This document shows, piece after piece, positions 1 to 5,797 of a DNA stretch of 9,373 bases. The notes below the pieces were generated by a model that did not search any database, was not told the origin of the DNA, and saw only the letters and a list, made by a program, of their open reading frames with translations. Both the position numbers and the translations under genes were made by a program. This DNA is from an uncultured Selenomonadales bacterium (GTDB taxonomy: Bacteria; Bacillota; Negativicutes; Selenomonadales; Selenomonadaceae), in assembly GCA_946543495.1 (NCBI GenBank), contig CAMNLS010000039.1, positions 1-9,373 of the forward strand, read 5' to 3'. The first letter of the stretch is position 1. Each line of letters starts with the position of its first letter.

Positions 1-1366
1 TTTGGCTGACGATAATCCGATAGTCGCCAATCTTGAATTCCTTAAGGTCGTTCTTGGCAATCTCGGCAGGCGACTTATCGCCAATGCCCGCGCCCGCTCT
101 CAACATTGCCAAGCCGTATTCTTTGAGGTCAACGCCCGCAATGTTCGCGAGTCTTTCGGCAGTCTTCTTGTCTTTAGGTGTGCAGGTCGGCGACTTAAAC
201 AGCACGGTATCAGAAATAATCGCGCTCATAAGAAGTCCAGCGATTGACGGCGGAATTTCAACGTCGTTATCCCAATACATGTTCGCAACGATGGTACACG
301 TGCAACCGACCGGCTCTTGATGAATGTAAATGGGTTCGGAAGTTTGAATGCCGCCCAGTCTGTGGTGGTCGATAATCTCAACAATCTTAGCGTCTTCAAT
401 GCCTTCTACGGCTTGCCCGCGTTCGTTGTGGTCGACGAGAATAATTTTCTCGCGTTCGGGGAGCATGATTTCATCTGCGCTGACTAAACCGACGAGCTTG
501 CCATTTTCCACGACGGGATAAAAGCGGTAGCGGTGTTCATCCATAATGCCTTTAATGTCGCTGAGTAAATCCATAGGACGAAAGCAAACAGGATTAGACT
601 TCATGATACGGCGAATGGGGACGCATTGATTGATTAAGCGTCCGATGGTGTAAGCGTCATAGGGCGTCAAGAGCACGAACACGCCGCGTTTCTGAGCCTC
701 TTCCAAAACTTCGGGAGCAATGCGGCTGTTCTGAGTGACGACGAGGCAGGAAATGCCGCAATCGAGGAACTTGAGCAAAGTTTCAGCACTTCTATCGCCG
801 ACGATGACGATATCTTTTTTATTGAGAATGCTGACAGTCGAAAAGGCAGAGCCAGACGCAATGATAATGTTGCCTTCGATAAGTTCGTTTTCGTCGCCGC
901 TGACGAGAACTTTAGCTTCAGTAGCTTGAATGATGTTGCTGTAGCGAACGCGCAGATCAACGAGGCTTTGAAGACCGAGTTCAAGGAAATATCTCTTAGC
1001 AAGGTCGCTGACAGAGACAATGCCGACTAAATCGCCGTTAGAGTCGGTGACGGGCACAGATTGCAATTCGGTCTTGCGCATGACTTCACCGAGGTGGCGA
1101 AGTGTATCGTGTTGGCGGACGACGGTTTTACATTCAAGCGCAACATCTTTTACACGCGGATATAAATCGGTTAAGAGCAAAGGTTGTTCGACTTTAAAAT
1201 ATTCCAATGCGTACTTGGTTTCGTTATTTACCTTGCCACAACGGGCGGGCACAGCGTTTATTTCCTTTGCCTGCTTCAAATGGGCGTAGCCAATCGCCGA
1301 GCAAATTGAATCGGTATCGGGATTCCTGTGACCGATGACGTAAATAGGTTTGTTTCCGCCTTTCAT
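1..1366 (-). CDS. ppaC: CBS/DRTGG-domain manganese-dependent inorganic pyrophosphatase (family II), 3' end outside window
   Basis: This enzyme hydrolyses pyrophosphate to phosphate in the cytoplasm. 455 residues are visible and the reading frame runs off the window start. The family with inserted regulatory domains is usually about 545 residues, so most of the C-terminal DHHA2 domain is probably missing. The family II (DHH) metal ligands are visible: GHRNPDTDS (H13, D17, D19), DHNE at 312-315, DHH at 333-335, and a later IISDT. Between about residues 66 and 305 lies the regulatory insert: a CBS motif (containing LQSVPVTDSNGDLVGIVS), a DRTGG-like region, then a second CBS motif (YRFYPVVENGKLVGLVS). 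In characterised relatives the CBS pair binds adenine nucleotides that inhibit or activate the enzyme. The ATG at 1366 follows a strong AGGGG site about 6 bases upstream and gives the family N-terminus. It is transcribed from its own promoter after thiC. The family call is secure; nucleotide control is inferred from the domains. Confidence 0.94.
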   Translation of the reverse strand, partial: MKGGNKPIYVIGHRNPDTDSICSAIGYAHLKQAKEINAVPARCGKVNNETKYALEYFKVEQPLLLTDLYPRVKDVALECKTVVRQHDTLRHLGEVMRKTELQSVPVTDSNGDLVGIVSVSDLAKRYFLELGLQSLVDLRVRYSNIIQATEAKVLVSGDENELIEGNIIIASGSAFSTVSILNKKDIVIVGDRSAETLLKFLDCGISCLVVTQNSRIAPEVLEEAQKRGVFVLLTPYDAYTIGRLINQCVPIRRIMKSNPVCFRPMDLLSDIKGIMDEHRYRFYPVVENGKLVGLVSADEIMLPEREKIILVDHNERGQAVEGIEDAKIVEIIDHHRLGGIQTSEPIYIHQEPVGCTCTIVANMYWDNDVEIPPSIAGLLMSAIISDTVLFKSPTCTPKDKKTAERLANIAGVDLKEYGLAMLRAGAGIGDKSPAEIAKNDLKEFKIGDYRIIVSQ

Positions 1367-1391
1367 TAAAACCCCTCCATTTAAGCTAAAG

Positions 1392-1453
1392 TTAAATCTT
1401 ACTTCGCAGATTATAAACAAAAACTTTTTGACTGTCTACTGCGTAAGATTAAA
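1392..1453. repeat. Inverted repeat flanking the pyrophosphatase promoter
   Basis: AATCTTAC (1395-1402) and GTAAGATT (1443-1450) are exact 8-base inverted copies. Extending each arm to 11 bases gives 10 of 11 matches. The arms lie just inside the start of the transcript and just upstream of the -35 box, so the promoter sits between them. This could be a repressor site pair or chance; no regulator is visible in the window. Confidence 0.35.
1410..1438 (-). promoter_or_regulatory. Promoter of the pyrophosphatase gene
   Basis: On the minus strand a TAGACA -35 box (1433-1438, 5/6 to consensus) is separated by 17 bases from a perfect TATAAT -10 box (1410-1415). Transcription would begin near 1403, giving a leader of about 37 bases before the ATG at 1366. 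It is the best sigma-A-type promoter in the window apart from the riboflavin promoter. Confidence 0.75.
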
Positions 1454-1482
1454 ACGCTCAATGAAAAGTTTTTCAATCATTG
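1444..1482 (-). terminator. Possible weak terminator after thiC
   Basis: In the minus-strand RNA, CAAUGA (1477-1482) can pair with UCAUUG (1459-1464), with further A-U pairs possible in the enclosed A/U-rich loop. The hairpin overlaps the thiC stop codon and is followed by an interrupted U-rich stretch (GUUUUAAUCUU). The stem is A/U-rich and the U-run is poor, so this is a candidate only. Confidence 0.3.
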
Positions 1483-2786
1483 CAGGGGAAGACGGGCGCA
1501 TCAAAATATTCCCCGACAATCTTAACCGCGCAATAATCGCCGCACATACTGCAAGCCGTCTCTCCAGCTTTGTTACGAGCTCCGCGCTTCTTGCGTGCTA
1601 GTTCAGGGTCAATCGCTAAGTTGAGTTGCTCTTCCCAGTCAAGAACTTTTCTAGCACGAGCCATCTTTAAATCCCAATCGCGAGCACCCGCGACGCCCTT
1701 AACCAAGTCAGCGGCATGCGCCGCAATCCTCGATACAATAACTCCGTCGTGCACGTCTTCAATCGTAGGCAAGCAAAGATGTTCGGCGGGCGTCACGTAG
1801 CAAAGGAAGTCCGCGCCACTTACCGCCGCCAATGTTCCGCCAATCGCCGCCGTGATATGATCGTAGCCTGGCGCAATGTCCGTAACCAGAGGACCAAGAA
1901 CATAAAACGGAGCATTGCGGCAAAGACGCTTCTCAAGTTTCATGTTGGCTTCGATTTGGTCGTAGGGAACGTGTCCGGGACCTTCAACCATAACTTGAAC
2001 GCCGCGCCGCCATGCACGGTCAACGAGGTCACCCAAAGTTATCAGCTCCGTTAATTGCGCTCTGTCCGTCGCGTCGGCAATGCAACCAGGTCTCATGCCG
2101 TCGCCAAGACTAATTGTCACGTCATACTTTGCGCAGATGTCCAAGATATCATCGTAGCGTTCGTAAAGCGGATTCTCGCGTTCGTTATGAAGAATCCAGC
2201 CCGCGATAAACGAGCCGCCGCGACTAACGATGTCCATCTCCCTACGTTGCGTGCGAAGTTTATCAATCGCCGCCCGTGTAACTCCACAATGCAACGTCAT
2301 GAAGTCCGCGCCGTCTTTGGCTTGCGTTTCAATCGTGCGGAGCAAATCATCTTCCGTCATTGCGACAATCGCGCCGTGCGCTTTAATCGCCTCGACTGCC
2401 GCTTGATAAATCGGAACGGTGCCAACCATTATCGATGAGTGCTCGATAATTTTTTTTCTGGAAAGGTCAATGTTTTTGCCCGTGCTCAAGTCCATAACCG
2501 AATCCGCGCCGCATCTGATAGCTTCGTCAAGCTTAAGGAGTTCTGGCTCAATGTCGGGGAAGGTGCTTGACGTGCCGATATTGGCGTTGACTTTCGTGCG
2601 CAAGCCCGCGCCCACGCCGCAAGGTTTCAATGACGCATGATTGACATTCGCGCAAATTGCAATGACGCCTTGCGCCACGCCAACGCGAATTGTTTCCACA
2701 GGAACTTTCTCCGCTTCCGCGACGATTTTCATTGCGTCGGTTATCTTGCCTTCGCGAGCCGCTTGCATTTGTGTTGCCATATTCAT
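1473..2786 (-). CDS. thiC: Phosphomethylpyrimidine synthase ThiC (short form)
   Basis: ThiC is a radical-SAM enzyme that rearranges aminoimidazole ribotide into hydroxymethylpyrimidine phosphate, the pyrimidine half of thiamine. The 437-residue protein carries typical ThiC blocks, including NANIGTS, ADSVMDLSTG, GTVPIYQA, DFMTLHCGVT, SRGGSF, GDGMRPG, MVEGPGHVP, LGPLVTDIAPGYDHI and GADFLCYVTPAEHL. The C-terminal cluster-binding cysteines are C412, C415 and C419, a CX2CX3C spacing; the textbook motif is CX2CX4C. It lacks the long N-terminal extension of proteobacterial ThiC, as expected for the short anaerobe-type form. The start ATG at 2786 has GGAGG five bases upstream. A TPP riboswitch and terminator precede it, so thiamine pyrophosphate should shut off expression. 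No other thiamine gene lies in the window. Confidence 0.97.
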   Translation of the reverse strand: MNMATQMQAAREGKITDAMKIVAEAEKVPVETIRVGVAQGVIAICANVNHASLKPCGVGAGLRTKVNANIGTSSTFPDIEPELLKLDEAIRCGADSVMDLSTGKNIDLSRKKIIEHSSIMVGTVPIYQAAVEAIKAHGAIVAMTEDDLLRTIETQAKDGADFMTLHCGVTRAAIDKLRTQRREMDIVSRGGSFIAGWILHNERENPLYERYDDILDICAKYDVTISLGDGMRPGCIADATDRAQLTELITLGDLVDRAWRRGVQVMVEGPGHVPYDQIEANMKLEKRLCRNAPFYVLGPLVTDIAPGYDHITAAIGGTLAAVSGADFLCYVTPAEHLCLPTIEDVHDGVIVSRIAAHAADLVKGVAGARDWDLKMARARKVLDWEEQLNLAIDPELARKKRGARNKAGETACSMCGDYCAVKIVGEYFDAPVFPCND

Positions 2787-2798
2787 TAGCCTCCAAAC

Positions 2799-2831
2799 AA
2801 AAAGAAAGCCTCCCGACTCGGAGACTTCCTC
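2799..2831 (-). terminator. Intrinsic terminator of the TPP riboswitch
   Basis: In the minus-strand RNA, AAGUCUCC (2827-2820) pairs with GGGAGGCUU (2814-2806) around a short loop. The helix can be extended at its base by G-U, G-C and A-U pairs, and a run of U (CUUUUUGUUU) follows. It lies between the aptamer and the thiC ribosome binding site, the normal place for a transcription attenuator. Confidence 0.85.
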
Positions 2832-2844
2832 TTAAAGTGGTCTG

Positions 2845-2985
2845 ATGTTTTTCCTACGTCGGCATTATCCGAATCAGGTCTGCGGGGCGAAGTGCTTAAC
2901 TTCCTCTCAGCCTGTCCACAGGTATTAATTGGATGCAACGTCACGTTGCCTCAGCCTGTAATGCAAGCTCCCCGATATGAAAATT
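2845..2985 (-). promoter_or_regulatory. TPP riboswitch (THI element) controlling thiC
   Basis: The minus-strand RNA shows the conserved TPP aptamer core: GGCUGAGAGG (around 2903-2912) and ACCUGAUUCGGAUAAUGCCG ending about 2861. P2 pairs CGGGG (2970-2974) with CCCCG (2883-2887). P5 is UUCGG/CCGA around AUAAUG (2859-2873). P1 is formed by UUUUC (2979-2983) and GAAAA (2849-2853). P3 is unusually long: GCUUG pairs with CAGGC and ACAGG with CCUGU, enclosing a separate GCAACG/CGUUGC hairpin. A further GAAGU/ACUUC hairpin sits between P3 and P2. With ligand bound, the downstream terminator should form and thiC should be off. The aptamer begins only about five bases after the stop codon of the peptide gene at 2988. 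Confidence 0.95.
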
Positions 2986-2987
2986 TT

Positions 2988-3314
2988 TTAGCAGATGAAC
3001 TGTCCGCTCTGGTAGTTAGCGATGGCGTAATTGATTGCCTCGTTTTGGCTCATGCTACAAACTCTGTTGCCGCTTTTGTCGAGCCGGTAGTATTCGTTAT
3101 TATTCCAGCCGCCGTGGTCTTTAATCTTGACGCCGCAACGATAGAGAATGTCGCGCAGTTGTTCGCGCTTATTACTGTCGCTGCCGGTGAATTGAAAGCC
3201 CGTGCTTTTGTTGAACCTGTCCATGTCCTCAAACGTTTGAGCATAAGTGCCGCCCGCCACGTTGTCGAGTTCTTCGTCGGTGAGGATTTCGTCTTTCAAG
3301 ATTTCCTTTGCCAT
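2988..3314 (-). CDS. Double-glycine leader peptide A (putative secreted small protein, three Cys)
   Basis: This 108-residue protein has a 22-residue N-terminal leader ending LTDEELDNVAGG. The leader matches the double-glycine consensus recognised by C39-peptidase ABC exporters: L at -12, T at -11, E at -8, L at -7, V at -4, GG at -2/-1. Cleavage would release an 86-residue hydrophilic product with three cysteines, one being the last residue. I do not recognise the cargo. It lacks the Gly/Ala-rich hydrophobic character of pore-forming bacteriocins. Its C-terminal half resembles that of the neighbouring peptide B. The ATG at 3314 has GGAGG eight to nine bases upstream, and the gene follows peptide B by 15 bases, so the two are one operon. 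Bacteriocin, RiPP precursor, signal peptide and exported effector all remain possible. No exporter or modification enzyme is in the window. Confidence 0.8.
   Translation of the reverse strand: MAKEILKDEILTDEELDNVAGGTYAQTFEDMDRFNKSTGFQFTGSDSNKREQLRDILYRCGVKIKDHGGWNNNEYYRLDKSGNRVCSMSQNEAINYAIANYQSGQFIC
3249..3314 (-). repeat. Leader-coding repeat, copy 2
   Basis: The 66 bases coding the leader of peptide A match those of peptide B (3606-3671) at 65 positions. The one difference (3297) is synonymous, TTG versus TTA for Leu6. The regions after the GG codons are not alignable at the DNA level over comparable length. Confidence 0.95.
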
Positions 3315-3329
3315 TTGAATTCGCCTCCA

Positions 3330-3671
3330 TTATTTGCCGTCGATGATGTTCCAAGCTTGTTCGCGGCTGATTTGCTTGCCTTGATAGGTGTAAATGTTAG
3401 CTTCCAAAAATTTTCCTTTGTATTCCATGGTGATTCCGTGCGCGGCGAAGACTGCGCCGACCTTTTCAACGTACTGGTGACGTAATTTGTCGTCGCTAAT
3501 CATCTTGATAAGGTCGCTGTTGGGGTCAGCGAGGGTAAGATTTTCAAAGCCAGCAATGCCGCGTTTTTGTGCGTCGAGCATGTCGGCTGTAAATTCCACC
3601 CACGAGCCGCCCGCCACGTTGTCGAGTTCTTCGTCGGTGAGGATTTCGTCTTTTAAGATTTCCTTTGCCAT
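3330..3671 (-). CDS. Double-glycine leader peptide B (putative secreted small protein, no Cys)
   Basis: This 113-residue protein begins with the same 22-residue double-glycine leader as peptide A, ending LTDEELDNVAGG. Cleavage would release a 91-residue product without cysteine. The two cargo parts are mostly different, but both open with an aromatic residue and an acidic DM motif. Their C-terminal halves line up loosely: a hydrophobic stretch, a G-V/I-x-hydrophobic turn, N-x-Y, G-N/K, then S-x-x-x-A-x-N-x-I. This suggests a common ancestor and rapid cargo divergence. The ATG at 3671 follows GGAGGC by eight bases, the same spacing as in peptide A. It is first in the operon, behind a TATAAT promoter. 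Function is unknown; the leader argues for export through a C39-type ABC transporter encoded elsewhere. Confidence 0.8.
   Translation of the reverse strand: MAKEILKDEILTDEELDNVAGGSWVEFTADMLDAQKRGIAGFENLTLADPNSDLIKMISDDKLRHQYVEKVGAVFAAHGITMEYKGKFLEANIYTYQGKQISREQAWNIIDGK
3606..3671 (-). repeat. Leader-coding repeat, copy 1
   Basis: This is the partner of the copy at 3249-3314, with 65 of 66 bases identical. The repeat ends exactly at the double-glycine codons, the predicted processing site. Confidence 0.95.
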
Positions 3672-3701
3672 TGTTGTCTGCCTCCAATTTTCTTTCTGTT
3701 T

Positions 3702-3730
3702 ATTATACGCACGCTGTCAAGTTTTGTTAC
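3702..3730 (-). promoter_or_regulatory. Promoter of the double-glycine peptide operon
   Basis: The minus strand has a perfect TATAAT -10 box (3702-3707) with GTAACA (3725-3730, 4/6) 17 bases upstream. Transcription would start near 3695 and give a leader of about 24 bases. A closer TTGACA lies only 7 bases from the -10 box and cannot be its -35 element. Confidence 0.65.
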
Positions 3731-3747
3731 ACGCTTTGAAAAAATTT

Positions 3748-3776
3748 TTGCAACAATTTCTGCGTTGCGTTAAAAT
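3748..3776 (+). promoter_or_regulatory. Promoter of the RNase E/G operon
   Basis: TTGCAA (3748-3753) and TAAAAT (3771-3776) are separated by 17 bases. The expected start near 3783 leaves a leader of only about nine bases before the ATG at 3792. The GGTGAT there (3783-3788) matches the 3' half of the full Shine-Dalgarno sequence. It is divergent from the peptide promoter, about 20 bases away. Confidence 0.5.
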
Positions 3777-3791
3777 ATCGTCGGTGATTCA

Positions 3792-4877
3792 ATGAAGAAG
3801 ATAATCATAAGTCAAAGGCTCGGCGCGACCTGCGCGGTCGTCATCGAAGGCGGCGAAGTCAGCGCAATTTATTCTGCACGTGACACGGAGCCAAAGCTCG
3901 TTGGCAACATTTATAAAGGGCGCGTGGAAAATTTTCTGCCCGGAATGCAAGCGGCGTTCGTGGACATTGGGCGCGATAAAAATGTTTTCCTTCAGTTCAG
4001 CGCAAAGCAAAAGTTTTCAGTCGGGCAGAGTGTCTTAATCCAAATCGATAAGGACGAGACCTTAACCAAAGGTGCACGCGCGACGCTCAATATCAGCTTG
4101 GCAGGGCGGCTGATGATTTTCTTGCCGACGCTCGGTTATATCGGCGTGTCGAATAAGATTCAAGGCGACGAACGCTTAAGACTTCATAAGCTGGCAAAAA
4201 AAATACGCCCGAAGGATACAGGCATAATCATTCGGACGGCGGCTCAAGGTTGCGACGAAGATTCATTGCTTGACGACCTCGCAAACCTTCAAGAACTTTG
4301 GACAAAGATTTTAGAACGCCACTCCAAACGCAAGCCGCCCGCCCTCCTGCACAGCGATAACGATTTGATTGATAAGCTCCTGCGTAACGATGTAGCGGCG
4401 GATACTGAAATCATCGTCGACAACGTGAAACTTTATCGGCGACTCGTTGAACTCGTCAGCCATGTTAAACTCTATGACGGCTCCTCGCCAATCTTCGAGG
4501 CGTTCGGCGTGACGAATGAGCTTGCCTCAATCAATCAGCGTGAACTTTTCTTGCCGAGCGGCGGACAAATCGTCATCGACAAGACGGAGGCATTGACGGC
4601 TATCGACGTGAACACCAGCAAATTCATCGGGCACAACGACTTTGACGAAACGATTCTGAAGACGAACCTTGAGGCGGCGGAACTCATCTTGAAGCAACTG
4701 CGACTGCGCGACCTCGGCGGAATTATTATCGTCGACTTCATTGACATGGACAGCACCGCGCATAAGAAAACGTTAATGAACTTCCTGCGCGAACGAGCCG
4801 CCCTTGACCGCAACAAAGTTAAAATCGTGGACATGACGCCGCTAGGTCTCGTCGAGATTACGCGGCACAGTTCATAG
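3792..4877 (+). CDS. rng: Ribonuclease E/G family protein, C-terminally short (no zinc-link)
   Basis: This is an endoribonuclease of the RNase E/G type, cutting single-stranded A/U-rich RNA in rRNA processing and mRNA decay. The 361 residues contain an S1 RNA-binding domain (about 37-115; GNIYKGRVENFLPGMQAAFV and VFLQF visible) and the catalytic DNase-I-like domain. The catalytic aspartates are D272 (AIDVNTSKF) and D315 (GGIIIVDFIDM), 43 residues apart, as are D303 and D346 of E. coli RNase E. The protein stops at LGLVEITRHSS. By the same numbering the zinc-link cysteines (C404/C407 in E. coli) would fall near residue 373, so they and everything after are absent. No continuation was found in the other frames. 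It is first of a plus-strand operon; the epimerase gene follows after 29 bases. Catalysis may persist, but E. coli-like tetramer assembly is unlikely. Confidence 0.88.
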   Translation: MKKIIISQRLGATCAVVIEGGEVSAIYSARDTEPKLVGNIYKGRVENFLPGMQAAFVDIGRDKNVFLQFSAKQKFSVGQSVLIQIDKDETLTKGARATLNISLAGRLMIFLPTLGYIGVSNKIQGDERLRLHKLAKKIRPKDTGIIIRTAAQGCDEDSLLDDLANLQELWTKILERHSKRKPPALLHSDNDLIDKLLRNDVAADTEIIVDNVKLYRRLVELVSHVKLYDGSSPIFEAFGVTNELASINQRELFLPSGGQIVIDKTEALTAIDVNTSKFIGHNDFDETILKTNLEAAELILKQLRLRDLGGIIIVDFIDMDSTAHKKTLMNFLRERAALDRNKVKIVDMTPLGLVEITRHSS

Positions 4878-4906
4878 CGATAAATAATTTGCAAAGGAGA
4901 ATCCCT

Positions 4907-5797
4907 ATGTACAAACTTCAAAACGACGTTCTCAAGATTGCAGTTGCCAAGCGTGGCGCGGAGCTCAAGTCGATAACCGCAGTTGCCGACGGCGCGGAGT
5001 ATCTCTTCGACAGCGACCCGACTTGGTGGAAGTATTCTTCGCCGGTGCTCTTCCCGATTGTCGGCAAGGTCAACGACAACAAGTATCGCGCTGAAGGCAA
5101 GGAATTTTCTTTAGGTCAACACGGCTTCGCACGCACGACGGATTTTTGGATCGTCGATGCAACCGATACTTCTTTGACCTTCGCGCTTGAGGCTAACGCC
5201 GCTACTCTCAAGGTGTATCCTTACAAGTTCCGTTTGGAAATTTCTTATGAGCTTATCGCCAATGAAGTCAAAGTCCGTTGGAAGGTTGCTAACGTCGACG
5301 ACAAGGAGATTTATTTTTCAATCGGCGCACACCCTGCGTTATGTTGTCCGATTGCCTACAGGGAAAATTTCGAGGACTGCTATCTCAAGTTCAACAAGGC
5401 GGAGAAGTCTTCACGAATTCCGCTTGCGGCGAGCGGCAGTCTTTCACACGACAGAATCCCGACGCTTGACGGCACGGAGCTTGATTTGAATTACGAACTG
5501 TTCAAGGGCGATGCTCTCGTCTTTGATGATTTGAAGTCCGATGAGATTTCTGTTTGTTCGCGCAAGAGTTCCAAGTCGATTACCGTCCGCGCCAACGGTT
5601 TTCCGTATTGGGGCATTTGGACGCCGAGTAAGGGCGGGGCCCCGTTCATCTGTATTGAGCCGTGGCACGGACACGCCGACTACGAAGACTTCACTGGCGA
5701 GCTTAAGGACAAGGAAGGCATTATCGCGCTTGCAATCGGCGAGACCTTTGAAACGGAGATGAGTTTCATAATTGGCGGCGTTGACGGTTCTAATTGA
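4907..5797 (+). CDS. Aldose 1-epimerase family protein (LacX-like)
   Basis: This is a beta-sandwich sugar mutarotase of the galactose mutarotase superfamily, cytoplasmic, 296 residues. The expected catalytic groups are present: H72 in GQHGFAR, H142 in SIGAHPAL, and the general-base glutamate E251 in FICIEPWHG. The LacX-like group is annotated as aldose 1-epimerase, but its true substrate is often unknown. I chose the ATG at 4907 because AAAGGAGA (4893-4900) lies at ideal spacing and MYKLQND matches family N-termini; an in-frame ATG at 4889 has no such site. It lies 29 bases after the RNase gene, and its last 26 bases overlap the next gene, indicating one operon with coupled translation. Confidence 0.9.
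   Translation: MYKLQNDVLKIAVAKRGAELKSITAVADGAEYLFDSDPTWWKYSSPVLFPIVGKVNDNKYRAEGKEFSLGQHGFARTTDFWIVDATDTSLTFALEANAATLKVYPYKFRLEISYELIANEVKVRWKVANVDDKEIYFSIGAHPALCCPIAYRENFEDCYLKFNKAEKSSRIPLAASGSLSHDRIPTLDGTELDLNYELFKGDALVFDDLKSDEISVCSRKSSKSITVRANGFPYWGIWTPSKGGAPFICIEPWHGHADYEDFTGELKDKEGIIALAIGETFETEMSFIIGGVDGSN

Noticed and set aside
667..1020. 117-codon minus-strand frame inside the pyrophosphatase
   Set aside because: It is in another frame of the same strand as a clear CBS/DRTGG pyrophosphatase; low-complexity Ser/Leu/Ala composition is typical of a shadow frame.
2892..3485. 197-codon open frame on the plus strand across the peptide genes
   Set aside because: It starts inside the TPP aptamer and is antisense to two genes with shared leaders, matched ribosome binding sites and a promoter. 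Its protein resembles nothing and mirrors their codon pattern.
3714..3719. TTGACA on the minus strand near the peptide promoter
   Set aside because: It is only seven bases from the TATAAT box, and no -10 box lies 16-18 bases downstream of it.
4860..4910. Frameshift explanation for the short RNase E/G
   Set aside because: Other frames after the stop do not encode the expected basic helix or cysteine motif, and the next gene's ribosome binding site begins within 16 bases.
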